A stretch of DNA of 64,000 nt. Origin: Clostridium drakei. GTDB taxonomy: Bacteria; Bacillota; Clostridia; Clostridiales; Clostridiaceae. The translations under genes and the position numbers were made by a program. Below the pieces are notes generated by a model. That model had not been told where the DNA came from. It did not search any database and saw nothing but the letters and a program-made list of their open reading frames with translations. Location: NCBI RefSeq assembly GCF_000633595.2, contig NZ_JIBU02000048.1:124001-188000 (forward strand). The letters are read 5' to 3'. Below, piece by piece: positions 34,980 to 43,330 of the stretch (position 1 is the stretch's first letter; each line of letters begins with the position of its first letter).

Positions 34980-35113
34980 TTTACATAATTTTATAGGATA
35001 TGATAGGATTGCTTATAAATAAAGATGCTTTGGATAGCAGGAGGTTGCAAGATGATGATGGCAGTTAAATTGGCCTTCTAAAATTAATAAATAAAATTTT
35101 AGGAGGCTAATTT

Positions 35114-35773
35114 ATGAAATTTAATTTGATAGATATTGAAAATTGGAATAGAAAACCATACTTTGAGCACTATTTAAATGCAGTTAGGTGCACTTACAGT
35201 ATGACTGCAAATATAGAGATAACTGGGTTACTGCGTGAAATTAAACTTAAGGGGCTGAAACTGTATCCTACGCTTATTTATATCATTACAGCTGTGATTA
35301 ATCGTCACAAGGAGTTCCGCACTTGTTTTGATGAAAACCGCAAGTTAGGATATTGGGATAGTATGAGCCCAAGTTATACTGTCTTTCATAAGGAGGACGA
35401 AACTTTTTCAAGTATTTGGACAGAGTATGACGAGAGCTTTCCACGTTTTTACGATAATTACCTTGATGATATCAAAAGTTATGGCGACGTTTTAAAGTTC
35501 ATGCCTAAGCCAGATGAACCTGGCAATACATTTAATGTGTCCAGCATTCCATGGGTGAATTTTACCGGATTCAACCTAAATATATACAACGATGCAACAT
35601 ATCTAATCCCTATTTTTACTATGGGTAAGTTTTTTCATCAGGATAATAAAATTTTTATACCTATGTCCATTCAGGTGCATCATGCGGTTTGCGACGGTTA
35701 CCATACCAGCAGATTTTTTAATGAGGTACAGGAATTATCGTCAAATTTTGAGACATGGTTAGATGAAAAATAA
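35114..35773 (+). CDS. cat: Type A chloramphenicol O-acetyltransferase
   Basis: 219 residues, ATG after TTAGGAGG. It shows the catA pattern: FNLIDIENWNRKPYFEHYLN, TYSMTANIEIT, LYPTLIYIITAVINRHKEFR, and the catalytic QVHHAVCDGYHTSRFF at about residues 187-202. The active-site His is in HHAVCDG. Full length for the family. CATs transfer acetyl from acetyl-CoA to the 3-hydroxyl of chloramphenicol; clostridial relatives are often xenobiotic acetyltransferases with unknown native role. A 3' fragment of a related gene is fused to a NUDIX start at 45199. Confidence 0.9.
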   Translation: MKFNLIDIENWNRKPYFEHYLNAVRCTYSMTANIEITGLLREIKLKGLKLYPTLIYIITAVINRHKEFRTCFDENRKLGYWDSMSPSYTVFHKEDETFSSIWTEYDESFPRFYDNYLDDIKSYGDVLKFMPKPDEPGNTFNVSSIPWVNFTGFNLNIYNDATYLIPIFTMGKFFHQDNKIFIPMSIQVHHAVCDGYHTSRFFNEVQELSSNFETWLDEK

Positions 35774-35983
35774 TATAAAAATTGCTTGTGCTTGGGTGCT
35801 ATAAACAAAGGGGTAGTAAATGGCAAATGTCATTTACTATCCCTTTTAATTTTTTTTGGAGGAGACACCTAAATATTCATTATCCCTTGGAACACCTAGT
35901 ATTCCTTTTTATATTTAATAAGTGTGAATCTTAGAGGATGCTTGTTTTCGCATTCTTATGAGGCTCGTCAATTTCGACCTCTT
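35774..35983 (+). other. Intergenic stretch before module B6
   Basis: GGGGTAGTAAATGGC ... GTCATTTACTATCCC (about 35811-35850) makes a strong stem followed by T-rich sequence, a probable terminator for cat. The remaining ~130 bases show nothing recognisable. Confidence 0.5.
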
Positions 35984-36072
35984 CTTATTTGACGCAACAA
36001 CTGAAAAAACGAACAATTTCAAAAAACACTGTATTATTCAAAGTTGAATTATATGGTGTTTTTGTGTCACAT
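35984..36072 (+). terminator. Module B copy 6
   Basis: GACGCAACAACTGAAAAAAC, AAACACTGTATTATTCA, loop, TGAATTATATGGTGTTTTT, GTGTCACA. It follows cat at a distance of 210 bases, behind another terminator. Confidence 0.65.
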
Positions 36073-36129
36073 TACAAATACTATTTGTATTTATTTTAAA
36101 TTTACGATATATATTTTTTCTGAAAATTA

Positions 36130-36200
36130 GGCAACGTAACTATTGAAAGTGAAGATACGAACGATGCTCTTTGAAAATGAATAATACGGTGTTTTTCGTC
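36130..36200 (+). repeat. Module A copy 6, with the right end of module B
   Basis: GCAACGTAACTATTGAAAG, ACGAACGATGCTCTTTG, GAATAATACGGTGTTTTTC then GTCGTAATAC. Here the module A body ends like module B, which shows the two families are related. Confidence 0.55.
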
Positions 36201-36263
36201 GTAATACAAAGACTATTTGTATCTATTTTTAATTTACGATATATACTTTTTCTGAAAATTATA

Positions 36264-36435
36264 CGACGTAAATGCTGAAGAAGGAAACACGAACGATGGT
36301 CTTTGAAAATGCAATAACGCAGTGTTAAAAAATAGAAATCTATAGTATTTTAACTATTGTCTTTATATAAATCTTTCCTAAATAATAAAAGTGTATATTT
36401 TCATATATTGCGGTGTATATCTTGATATGGTATAA
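36264..36435 (+). repeat. Module A copy 7 with promoter-like tail
   Basis: ACGACGTAAATGCTGAAGAA, ACGAACGATGGTCTTTG, GCAATAACGCAGTGTT, later TTGATATGGTATAATTG with an extended -10 that ends directly at the MarR palindrome. Copies 6 and 7 are in tandem. Confidence 0.6.
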
Positions 36436-36454
36436 TTGTTGATAATATCAACAA
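36436..36454. promoter_or_regulatory. Palindromic operator of the MarR-GNAT gene
   Basis: TTGTTGATAATATCAACAA is a perfect 19-base palindrome placed directly after the -10 box TATAAT and 15 bases before the start codon. MarR proteins bind such sites, so autoregulation is likely. Confidence 0.7.
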
Positions 36455-36469
36455 ATAGGGGGAGTTAAA

Positions 36470-37369
36470 TTGAATAAAGCGGAAATAGTTAGGAAAGAAT
36501 TACGACTAATTATAAGAGAATTAGGTTTACTTAATTATGATTGTCTAAATTCAGGATTAACATTATCTCAAGCACATATACTAAGTTATCTTAAAAAAAA
36601 TGGAATCGTTTCTTTTAGCGAATTGGTGATGCAATTGGGAATTGATAAAGCTTCTCTAAGCAGAATTCTTAATAACTTAGAAGCTAAAGAATTTATAAAA
36701 ATAGAGAAATCCCATACTGATAAAAGAGTGAAATACATTAGTATCCTATCACTAGGTATGGAAGCGATAATAAATGGAGATTGTGAAGCGAATAAATTTA
36801 TTAATCAAATCTTAGATTTAGGATATGCGGATGCAAATGATAACATTGTAAAATCACTTAGAGAGTTTCGTATACTTGCATTAAAAAATAATCTTATAAA
36901 AAATAATTCTCGAATAGAAATAGAAAGAGTTTCATCAAATTTTATGGATGATGCAATTAAGCTAGCAACAGAAGTATTTACTTATGAGCAAAATATTCCT
37001 GAAAGATTAATACCTATAAATGCGGAGTTGAGTCAAATTTGGTGGTGTGCAAGAGTAGGGGAAGATATTGTTGGAGTGATAGCTGCTTGGAATGAAAATA
37101 ATCAATGGCATCTGGGAAGATTTGCAGTTGATAGAAACCTACGAGGCTTAGAAATAGGCAAAAAAATGCTTATATTGTCGTTAAATGAAATTTTTAACCT
37201 TGATGTAGAGAAAGTTTTTGTTGAAGCAAGGGATATAACTGTGAGAATGTTAGAACAATTTGGCTGTAAAGTAGTAGAAGAACCAATAGATTTTTATGGT
37301 GAGCCAGTTACACCTATTACAATAAAAAAGTGTGATTTTATAAATAAGATAAAATTACAAACAAAATGA
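36470..37369 (+). CDS. MarR regulator fused to GNAT acetyltransferase
   Basis: 299 residues, TTG start after GGGGGAG. Residues 1-145 are a MarR-type winged helix: LTLSQAHILSYLKKNGIVSF, LGIDKASLSRILNNLEAKEF and KSHTDKRVKYIS. Residues 150-299 are a GNAT domain with FAVDRNLRGLEIGKKMLILS and VEARDITVRMLEQFGCKV. Such fusions are known in bacteria, and the acetyltransferase half may sense or act on the same ligand. The gene carries its own palindromic operator. The best-defined autoregulated single-gene unit in the array. Confidence 0.88.
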   Translation: MNKAEIVRKELRLIIRELGLLNYDCLNSGLTLSQAHILSYLKKNGIVSFSELVMQLGIDKASLSRILNNLEAKEFIKIEKSHTDKRVKYISILSLGMEAIINGDCEANKFINQILDLGYADANDNIVKSLREFRILALKNNLIKNNSRIEIERVSSNFMDDAIKLATEVFTYEQNIPERLIPINAELSQIWWCARVGEDIVGVIAAWNENNQWHLGRFAVDRNLRGLEIGKKMLILSLNEIFNLDVEKVFVEARDITVRMLEQFGCKVVEEPIDFYGEPVTPITIKKCDFINKIKLQTK

Positions 37370-37396
37370 GTAGTATTATTGATATGATAATAATAT

Positions 37397-37487
37397 TCTT
37401 ATTTAACAAAACAATTAAAAAAAGTAAATGATTTATAAAAACACTGCATTATTCGAATTTAAATTTTACAGTATTTTTTCGTCGCAA
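37397..37487 (+). terminator. Module B copy 7
   Basis: AACAAAACAATTAAAAAAAG, AAACACTGCATTATTCGAA, TTTAAATTTTACAGTATTTTTTCGTCGCA. Several mismatches in the stem. Confidence 0.6.
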
Positions 37488-37585
37488 TACAAAGACTATG
37501 TGTTAAATTAAGAACAGAAATGCTTTTTTTATTTTATCACTTATTAGATTAATGCATGATTATAAGATATGGGGAGGATTGTAAA

Positions 37586-38593
37586 ATGAAATTCATGAAA
37601 AGTATTAATGCAATAGATACACATACAGTAGGAGAGCCAACAAGAATAATAGTGAACGGTACTCCTAAAATAATAGGCAATACAATGTCTGAAAAAAAAG
37701 ATTATATTGCTAAAAATATGGATTATATTAGAACTTCTACTATGTTAGAACCTAGAGGACACAAAGATATGTTCGGTTGCATTATCACTGAGCCAACTAT
37801 GCCAGAAGCTGATATTGGGGTTATATTCATGGATGGTACAGGTTATATGAATATGTGCGGTCACAGTATCATTGGTGTTGCTACTGTTGCAGTGGAAACA
37901 GGCATTGTAGATGTAAGAGAGCCTTATACTGAAATTAAAATTGAATCACCAGCAGGTCTCGTAACTGCAAAAGTTAAAGTAGAGAATGGTAAAGCAAAGG
38001 AAGTATCCTTTGTTAACGTTCCTTCATTTATATATAAGAGAAATGTAAAGATTGATTTAGCTGATGTTGGAACTATTGCTTTTAATATAGTTTTTGCAGG
38101 CAATTTTATTGCTGTTATAAATGCAGAAGAAGTTGGAATAAAGATTAACAAAAAAAATATTGGTAAACTTATTGAAAAAGCAATGATACTGCTAAAGCTT
38201 ATAAATGAAAAGATACCTGTGGAACATTCTGAGAAAAAACATATTAAATCTGTTGATTCAATTGAATTTTATGGCCCGCCAAAAACTTCTGAGGCTAATA
38301 GTCAAAGTGTTGTTATCTTTGGGGCAGGTCAGTTTGATAGATCCCCATGCGGAACAGGAACTTGTGCAAAAATAGCAATGATTTATGAACAAGGAGAATT
38401 AAAAGTTGGTGAGACTTTTGTAAATGAGAGTATAACCGGTACTACTTTTAAAGGAAAAATCATTGAGGAAACAAAAGTAGGAGAACATAATGCAATTGTT
38501 GTTGAAATCACTGGAAGTGCATATATTATAGGATTCAATCATCTTGTCATTGATGAAGAAGATCCAGTTAAATTTGGGTTTCAAACAGAATAG
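37586..38593 (+). CDS. Proline racemase family protein
   Basis: 335 residues from ATG 37586, after GGGGAGG; the longer frame from 37556 lacks a site. Both catalytic cysteines are present: C91 in NMCGHSIIGV and C255 in DRSPCGTGTCA. IDTHTVGEPTRI opens the fold. Length and residues fit proline racemase (PrdF of clostridial Stickland metabolism) and also 4-hydroxyproline 2-epimerase; with Cys/Cys both are possible. No other proline reductase gene lies nearby, so it is isolated from the usual prd cluster. Confidence 0.9.
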   Translation: MKFMKSINAIDTHTVGEPTRIIVNGTPKIIGNTMSEKKDYIAKNMDYIRTSTMLEPRGHKDMFGCIITEPTMPEADIGVIFMDGTGYMNMCGHSIIGVATVAVETGIVDVREPYTEIKIESPAGLVTAKVKVENGKAKEVSFVNVPSFIYKRNVKIDLADVGTIAFNIVFAGNFIAVINAEEVGIKINKKNIGKLIEKAMILLKLINEKIPVEHSEKKHIKSVDSIEFYGPPKTSEANSQSVVIFGAGQFDRSPCGTGTCAKIAMIYEQGELKVGETFVNESITGTTFKGKIIEETKVGEHNAIVVEITGSAYIIGFNHLVIDEEDPVKFGFQTE

Positions 38594-38625
38594 ATTAAAA
38601 TTTAAAACACCGTATTATTCTGAAC

Positions 38626-38770
38626 TGCACCCTGTCAAGTAGACACCATGTTAATAGAAAAAGAGTATCTCGCCTAATGAGAAACATGAAACTTTTTCCT
38701 AAAGGATGTCGTTATCGCTATAAACATTAAATTTACTTAACTTTGTGTCTACAAAACCTGGACAACTCCA
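38626..38770. mobile_element. 145-bp IS-end remnant or MITE
   Basis: Left end TGCACCCTGTCAAGTAGACA, right end TGTCTACAAAACCTGGACAA followed by CTCCA. The outer bases are TG and CA and the inner arms share GTAGACAC/GTGTCTAC, as in IS3-type ends. No transposase remains. It splits a module: the left flank is AACACCGTATTATTC of module B and the right flank is AGTGTTAAAGATACATATAC of module A. Confidence 0.5.
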
Positions 38771-38999
38771 GTGTTAAAGATACATATACTTTCTATATAA
38801 TTGTGAAAATATATTAGGAAACATGATACAATTGTGATATAAATAATATCACAATTGTAAATAGAGATGATGCACCTTGAGGAACAGTACCTTAAAATGT
38901 GTTATCTCTTTCTTATGCTGCGATGCAACTGTGATATCATGCATACGTTACCTCAGATTATTAAATAATATAAGTACAATAGAAAGATTTGGAGTGAAG

Positions 39000-39650
39000 A
39001 TGATGGAAAAGTATTATATGTTATTTAGGGGTAATAAAATTTATATTAAGTCCAACAAAAGTAGAAAGATTATAGAATATACTTTAAACAATCCAACAAC
39101 ATATCCTAACGTACCTATGTATTATGGAATTTTTAATAATGATAATATCATAAAAGATCTAAAGACCTTTATTGAAAAAAACTTAAATGTTGGCAGTAGT
39201 TTCATGAAGATAGTTTCTGGAAAGAAGATTTGTTTACTTATACCAGATGATGTAACAGAAGTTACAGATATTGAAAAACGTGCTTTTGATGACTTTGCTA
39301 GAAAGCTGTTTGGTGCAAAAAATGTTCTTCTTGGATCAGAATTTCCTTTCGTGGCTCCATATGAAGAAAATGGCTATGTATGCATTTCAAAAACATGCAG
39401 AATGATGGTAATGACTTACGTGAAGGATAAACATAAAAATGTCTTTAACCAAAAGTTTATAGAAGCGAAGGAATATACAAATGAAGAGATCTATAATTTT
39501 ATTAATGAACTATATGGTGGTTTTGGTAGTATACCTAAGATATATTTTAATGGACTAGGCTTATCCCAATACTCTGATATAGGAATCATTACTGATGTTA
39601 TGGATTTGGTTAACAACTTTGAAAATGCTTTAGAATTAGCAAAGATATAG
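39000..39650 (+). CDS. MreB-related actin-like protein, shortened
   Basis: 216 residues from ATG 39000/39003 with TTTGGAG upstream; the frame is open further 5' but without a start signal. SGKKICLLIPDDVTEVTDIE and KRAFDDFARKLFGAKNVLL match the MreB segment around SGVTEVEKRAV. The first phosphate loop (DLGT) and the DIGGGTT motif are not visible, so it is probably not an active ATPase. It may be a diverged MreB relative with another role. It is separate from any mreCD genes. Confidence 0.5.
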   Translation: MMEKYYMLFRGNKIYIKSNKSRKIIEYTLNNPTTYPNVPMYYGIFNNDNIIKDLKTFIEKNLNVGSSFMKIVSGKKICLLIPDDVTEVTDIEKRAFDDFARKLFGAKNVLLGSEFPFVAPYEENGYVCISKTCRMMVMTYVKDKHKNVFNQKFIEAKEYTNEEIYNFINELYGGFGSIPKIYFNGLGLSQYSDIGIITDVMDLVNNFENALELAKI

Positions 39651-39810
39651 TTAATTTTTAGCTAAAATAAGTAGATGGATTAAAAAAAGGAAAATTGGAG
39701 ATTTTAACGGCGAATTAGTATTAGAGTCTGTTCCTGAAGAGAGGGATGACGTATCACTATAAACCCACTCTTTAAACAGTTCCCTGAACTTAGAGTTAAG
39801 TTGCAACTTT
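39651..39810 (+). other. Intergenic stretch before module B8
   Basis: A short frame end, RKIGDFNGELVLESVPEERD then DVSL and stop near 39763, looks like the C-terminus of an absent gene. Nothing else is recognisable. Confidence 0.35.
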
Positions 39811-39900
39811 GTTATTTGACGCAACAACTGAAAAAATGAACAATTTGCAAAAATATTGCATTATTCAAAGTTGAATTATGTGGTGTTTTTGTGTTGCATT
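39811..39900 (+). terminator. Module B copy 8
   Basis: GACGCAACAACTGAAAAAAT, AAATATTGCATTATTCA, loop, TGAATTATGTGGTGTTTTT. Confidence 0.65.
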
Positions 39901-39947
39901 TCAAAGACTATTTGTATCTATTTTAAATTTACGATATATACTCTTTC

Positions 39948-40035
39948 TGAAAATTATACGAATTAATCAATAAATCTAAATATATTAATGATCTTTGACA
40001 ACTAAATAATTTGGTGTTTAATAATAATTTTATTT
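39948..40035 (+). repeat. Module A copy 8, degenerate
   Basis: CTGAAAATTATACGAATTAA, ATGATCTTTGACAACTAAAT, AATTTGGTGTT. It precedes the M28 gene; a TATAATTACC box follows at about 40080. Confidence 0.45.
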
Positions 40036-40148
40036 CTATTCATTTTGATTTGCCTTAATATACCAATATGAAAAATATGATATAATTACCAATATGTAAT
40101 TTAAAATTATAATATATTACGTATTTGTATTTATTAGGGGGTAAATAA

Positions 40149-41078
40149 ATGATTAAGAAAATATTAAAAAAAAGATATACAAAAGTATATATATTACTAG
40201 TATTATTTTTATTAATACTTTCTCAGTTTTGTACAGGATGTAATTCATTTTTTTATAACAAAAAAGAGTTACCAATTAATAACAATAAAGAGATAAGTTT
40301 ATCTGATGAAAAAATTATGATGGATACTATTAATTCAATATGTACTACTAATAGAAAATTTGGTTCAGATGGTGAGAAAAAAGCTTGTGAAGTTCTAAAA
40401 AATCAAATACAATCTTATGGATATGAAACTCAAGTTCAAAAGGTTCCATATAAATATCATAATGAGCAAGGACAAGAAAAAATAGAAGAAAGTCAGAATT
40501 TAATTGCAATTAAGAGAAGTGCTTTAAAGCAGAGTAAAGGCACAATTATTGTTAGTGCTCATTACGATTGTGCACAAGATTCTATGGGAGCAAACGACAA
40601 TGCTTCTGGGGTTGCTGTAGTTATGGAGGTAGCTAGACTATTAAACAAATCATTCAATGATTATGAATTACGATTTATTTTCTTTGGAGGTGAAGAATTT
40701 GCATCTATTGGTTCTAGATATTACTTAAGTCAGTTATCAGATAATGATAAAAAAGATATAAAAGCCAATATAAACATGGACTCAATAGCACAGAAAAATC
40801 ATGATAATCCATACATTTTTACAGTAGATGGTAAATCAAATTTTGCTACAGAATTATTAAAAAATAATTCTAAAAACAAAGATATAATCATAAAAAAAAT
40901 GAATCGTGAAATAAGTGATTATGTTGAATTTGATAAATGTAGAATACCATCATTATGTATAGGACAAAGTTATGATAAAAATTTAAACATAAATGGACCA
41001 GAAGATAAAATTTCAATTGTAGACAAAACAAAACTTAAATTAGTTGCAGATATAATTGTGAGAGCATTAAGTAATTAA
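40149..41078 (+). CDS. M28 family metallopeptidase, lipoprotein (intact copy)
   Basis: 309 residues, ATG after AGGGGGT. A lipoprotein signal ends FCTGC near residue 36. Zinc ligands: VSAHYDCAQDS (His, note Cys after Asp), GANDNASG (Asp), FGGEEFA (Glu-Glu), NMDSIAQ (Asp), and SYDKNLN or a nearby residue in place of the last His, which I cannot identify with certainty. This is the full-length relative of the pseudogene at 17247. Flanked by A8 and B9. Confidence 0.85.
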   Translation: MIKKILKKRYTKVYILLVLFLLILSQFCTGCNSFFYNKKELPINNNKEISLSDEKIMMDTINSICTTNRKFGSDGEKKACEVLKNQIQSYGYETQVQKVPYKYHNEQGQEKIEESQNLIAIKRSALKQSKGTIIVSAHYDCAQDSMGANDNASGVAVVMEVARLLNKSFNDYELRFIFFGGEEFASIGSRYYLSQLSDNDKKDIKANINMDSIAQKNHDNPYIFTVDGKSNFATELLKNNSKNKDIIIKKMNREISDYVEFDKCRIPSLCIGQSYDKNLNINGPEDKISIVDKTKLKLVADIIVRALSN

Positions 41079-41087
41079 ATATTTTAT

Positions 41088-41134
41088 CGAAACACCGCAT
41101 TATTCAATGAATTGTGTGGTGTTTTTATGTCGCA
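41088..41134 (+). terminator. Module B copy 9, short form
   Basis: Only the hairpin core remains: AAACACCGCATTATTCA, TGAATTGTGTGGTGTTTTT, ATGTCGCA. Confidence 0.65.
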
Positions 41135-41245
41135 TAACAAAGATAAAGCGTATCTATTGAGAATTCAAGATGGATACACTTTATTTTTTATTGTAATAAA
41201 GTAAAGTTTGATATTTGTAAACTATGTTATAATTTAGTAAAAGAT
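41135..41245 (+). promoter_or_regulatory. Module C copy
   Basis: AAAGCGTATCTATTG, GGATACACTTT plus T run, then TTTGATATTTGTAAACTATG and TTATAATTTAG. Joined directly to B9. Confidence 0.6.
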
Positions 41246-41351
41246 AAGGAGTAATTTCTAGGTAAATTTTGTGGCAGGATAAAAATAATTAATCTTTTCA
41301 AAAAATATATATGGGATAATATTGTTAAAATGTACAAGAAGGGCAAAAATC

Positions 41352-41942
41352 ATGAGTATGGAACATAAAGCTTTTGTTTTTGATACAAAAAATTATATGA
41401 AACAGTTGAATGATTTAATAGTTGATAGAGGTGCTAATGATGACATTGCAGCTATTAGACAGTTCATTGAGGAACATCTAGATAATATGAAATCCCCTTA
41501 TACTGGTGAGGAACTGGATGAGAACTGGGGTGAAGAAATAGAAAAAGGTGATATACAAGAGTATGCAGATTTCGCTTTGACAGGTTATTATGCTCCATAT
41601 GAAGATATTGGACTGTCCTATGAATGGGATATGCTGCTAAAAGCTTTAAAAAAGTTAGATTTCATAGAAGCAGAGTATTGTATATTGGGAAAATCAATTC
41701 AAAAAGAAAATTTTAAAATAGACCCTGGGCGATGCGGGTTAGGATTAGTTTATGCAGAAGACATACCTATACTTTATCAAAAATTAATTACTGTTAAAAA
41801 TAAATTAGATGAAATCAATATAAAGAAATCAAAAATCTTTACTGAAATTGAGGAAAAAGATTTAAAAAGTGTTTTAGAAAATTTGATTTTCATTTTCCAA
41901 TCTGCTTTGAATGATAAGAAAGGACTTATGCTCACATTTTAA
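41352..41942 (+). CDS. Protein of unknown function
   Basis: 196 residues from ATG 41352 with AGAAGGG upstream; ATG 41358 is also possible. Acidic and soluble, helical, with MKSPYTGEELDENWGEEIEK and TGYYAPYEDIGLSYEWDML as distinctive segments. No family recognised. The size and single-gene setting resemble immunity proteins, but no toxin is adjacent. The 90 bases upstream are duplicated at 46425-46485. Confidence 0.55.
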   Translation: MSMEHKAFVFDTKNYMKQLNDLIVDRGANDDIAAIRQFIEEHLDNMKSPYTGEELDENWGEEIEKGDIQEYADFALTGYYAPYEDIGLSYEWDMLLKALKKLDFIEAEYCILGKSIQKENFKIDPGRCGLGLVYAEDIPILYQKLITVKNKLDEINIKKSKIFTEIEEKDLKSVLENLIFIFQSALNDKKGLMLTF

Positions 41943-42012
41943 AATTTACACTAGTGTTTAAGCACAGACAAAATTCAAATTTAAGTTTATTAATATTTGT
42001 AGAGGTGATTTT

Positions 42013-42474
42013 ATGGTGTATAGAAAAAGTACTTTAGAGGATTGTAGAGCCGTTTATGATCTAATATGTGACATGGAAAATAAGAAACTTCCATATGACA
42101 AATTTGAAAAAATCTATCATAATCAAATTAATGACTTCAATTATTATTGCCTTGTCTTGGAACATGATAATATGGTAATTGGTGCTTTGAACATGCGATT
42201 TGAAGATCAACTGCATCACGCAGAAAGGATAGCTGAAATTCTTGAATTTGCAGTTGCCACTACATATAGAAACATGGGAATCGGAAAAGAAATGCTTTCT
42301 CAAAGTTGTCAGATTGCAAAAGATAACGGCTGTTCACAAATCGAAGTGGACTGCAACCAACTGCGTAAGGATACACATCGTTTTTATATTAGAGAAGGTA
42401 TGCATAACTTTCATTTCAAATTTTCAAAGCAGTTAATTGGTGATAATGTACAGGAAAATGCTTTAGGCAGATAA
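42013..42474 (+). CDS. GNAT acetyltransferase, copy 1
   Basis: 153 residues, ATG after AGAGGTG. AVYDLICDMENKKLPYDKFE, the acetyl-CoA loop TTYRNMGIGKEML and CSQIEVDCNQLRKDTHRFYI with a GMHNFHFKFSK end. A close copy (about 90% identical by eye) lies at 50831, and a scrap of a third at 46486. Substrate unknown. Confidence 0.85.
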   Translation: MVYRKSTLEDCRAVYDLICDMENKKLPYDKFEKIYHNQINDFNYYCLVLEHDNMVIGALNMRFEDQLHHAERIAEILEFAVATTYRNMGIGKEMLSQSCQIAKDNGCSQIEVDCNQLRKDTHRFYIREGMHNFHFKFSKQLIGDNVQENALGR

Positions 42475-42477
42475 CAT

Positions 42478-42545
42478 CAACCAACAATATTTTTGTCATG
42501 CAGGAGTTATAAATAAAATTGGAAATGAAGTTATTAATTTAAAGC
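42478..42545 (+). pseudogene. 3' remnant of the DUF6033-like gene
   Basis: CAACCAACAATATTTTTGTC and GAAGTTATTAATTTAAAGCA match the last 65 bases of the gene at 13130 almost exactly. Nothing else of the gene is present; the promoter half of module C follows at once. Confidence 0.7.
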
Positions 42546-42602
42546 AAAGTTTGATATTTATAAATTATGTTATAATTTAGTAAAAGATAAATTAGTAATT
42601 TG
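42546..42602 (+). promoter_or_regulatory. Module C promoter half
   Basis: TTTGATATTTATAAATTATG, TTATAATTTAG. It ends about 45 bases before the GNAT start at 42647. Confidence 0.55.
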
Positions 42603-42646
42603 CAGAGATGTTTTACAGAAAAATTTTACTTAATGGAGGTAGCAAA

Positions 42647-43141
42647 ATGATAATACAAACTGAGCGCTTGGAGCTTATTCCATTAACACTTAATCAATTA
42701 GAACTATGGATTGAAGATATTACTGAACTTGAAAAAGAATTAGATTGTTTTTATAAGGCAGAAGCAATGGAAGGATTTTTTCTTGAAATAGTAAAGAAAC
42801 AGTATGAAATAATCCAAAAAGATCTTAATAATTATTTATGGCATAGCTTTTTTCTATTAATTCGCAAGGATGATAGGGTTGTAGTAGGTTCAGCAGATTT
42901 CAAAGATATTCCTAACGAAAATGGCGAAGTTGAGATTGGGTATGGCTTAGGTAAAGAGTTTGAACATAATGGATATATGACAGAAGCTGTAAATGCAATG
43001 TGTGAGTGGGCATTAAAGCAAAATGGTGTTACAAGTGTAATTGCTGAAACTTATTTAGAAAATTTGGCGTCACAAAAAATTTTAGAGCGTTGTGGATTCA
43101 AAAAGTATAAAGAAGGAGAAACTTTTTGGTGGAAATTGTAA
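42647..43141 (+). CDS. GNAT acetyltransferase (RimJ/RimL type)
   Basis: 164 residues from ATG 42647 with TGGAGGT nine bases upstream. IQTERLELIPLTLNQLELW at the start, VEIGYGLGKEFEHNGYMTEA for the acetyl-CoA region, and ASQKILERCGFKKYKE at the end. No relation to the GNAT just upstream beyond the fold. Confidence 0.85.
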   Translation: MIIQTERLELIPLTLNQLELWIEDITELEKELDCFYKAEAMEGFFLEIVKKQYEIIQKDLNNYLWHSFFLLIRKDDRVVVGSADFKDIPNENGEVEIGYGLGKEFEHNGYMTEAVNAMCEWALKQNGVTSVIAETYLENLASQKILERCGFKKYKEGETFWWKL

Positions 43142-43142
43142 T

Positions 43143-43226
43143 GTAGCATTTGCAGGAGCAGGATGGTCTCACGTAATTCCTGAAATAGAAAGTTATATGA
43201 TAAACAAGTCAGATTACTATTTTTAA
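43143..43226 (+). pseudogene. Gene-end remnant
   Basis: The frame VAFAGAGWSHVIPEIESYMI followed by NKSDYYF and a stop is a C-terminus without its gene. Not recognised. Confidence 0.35.
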
Positions 43227-43330
43227 ACTATTGAATTATTTAAGAAGTTTATATTTTCTACATAGAGTTTCATTAATGTAGTATATTCTTTAATTGTATA
43301 ATTATGGAATTGATGAAAAGGGGGATAAAA

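Noticed and set aside
38877-38999. N-terminal extension of the MreB-like gene
   Set aside because: The extra 41 residues have no ribosome site, and GGAG lies just before ATG 39000; they overlap the tail of a module A copy.
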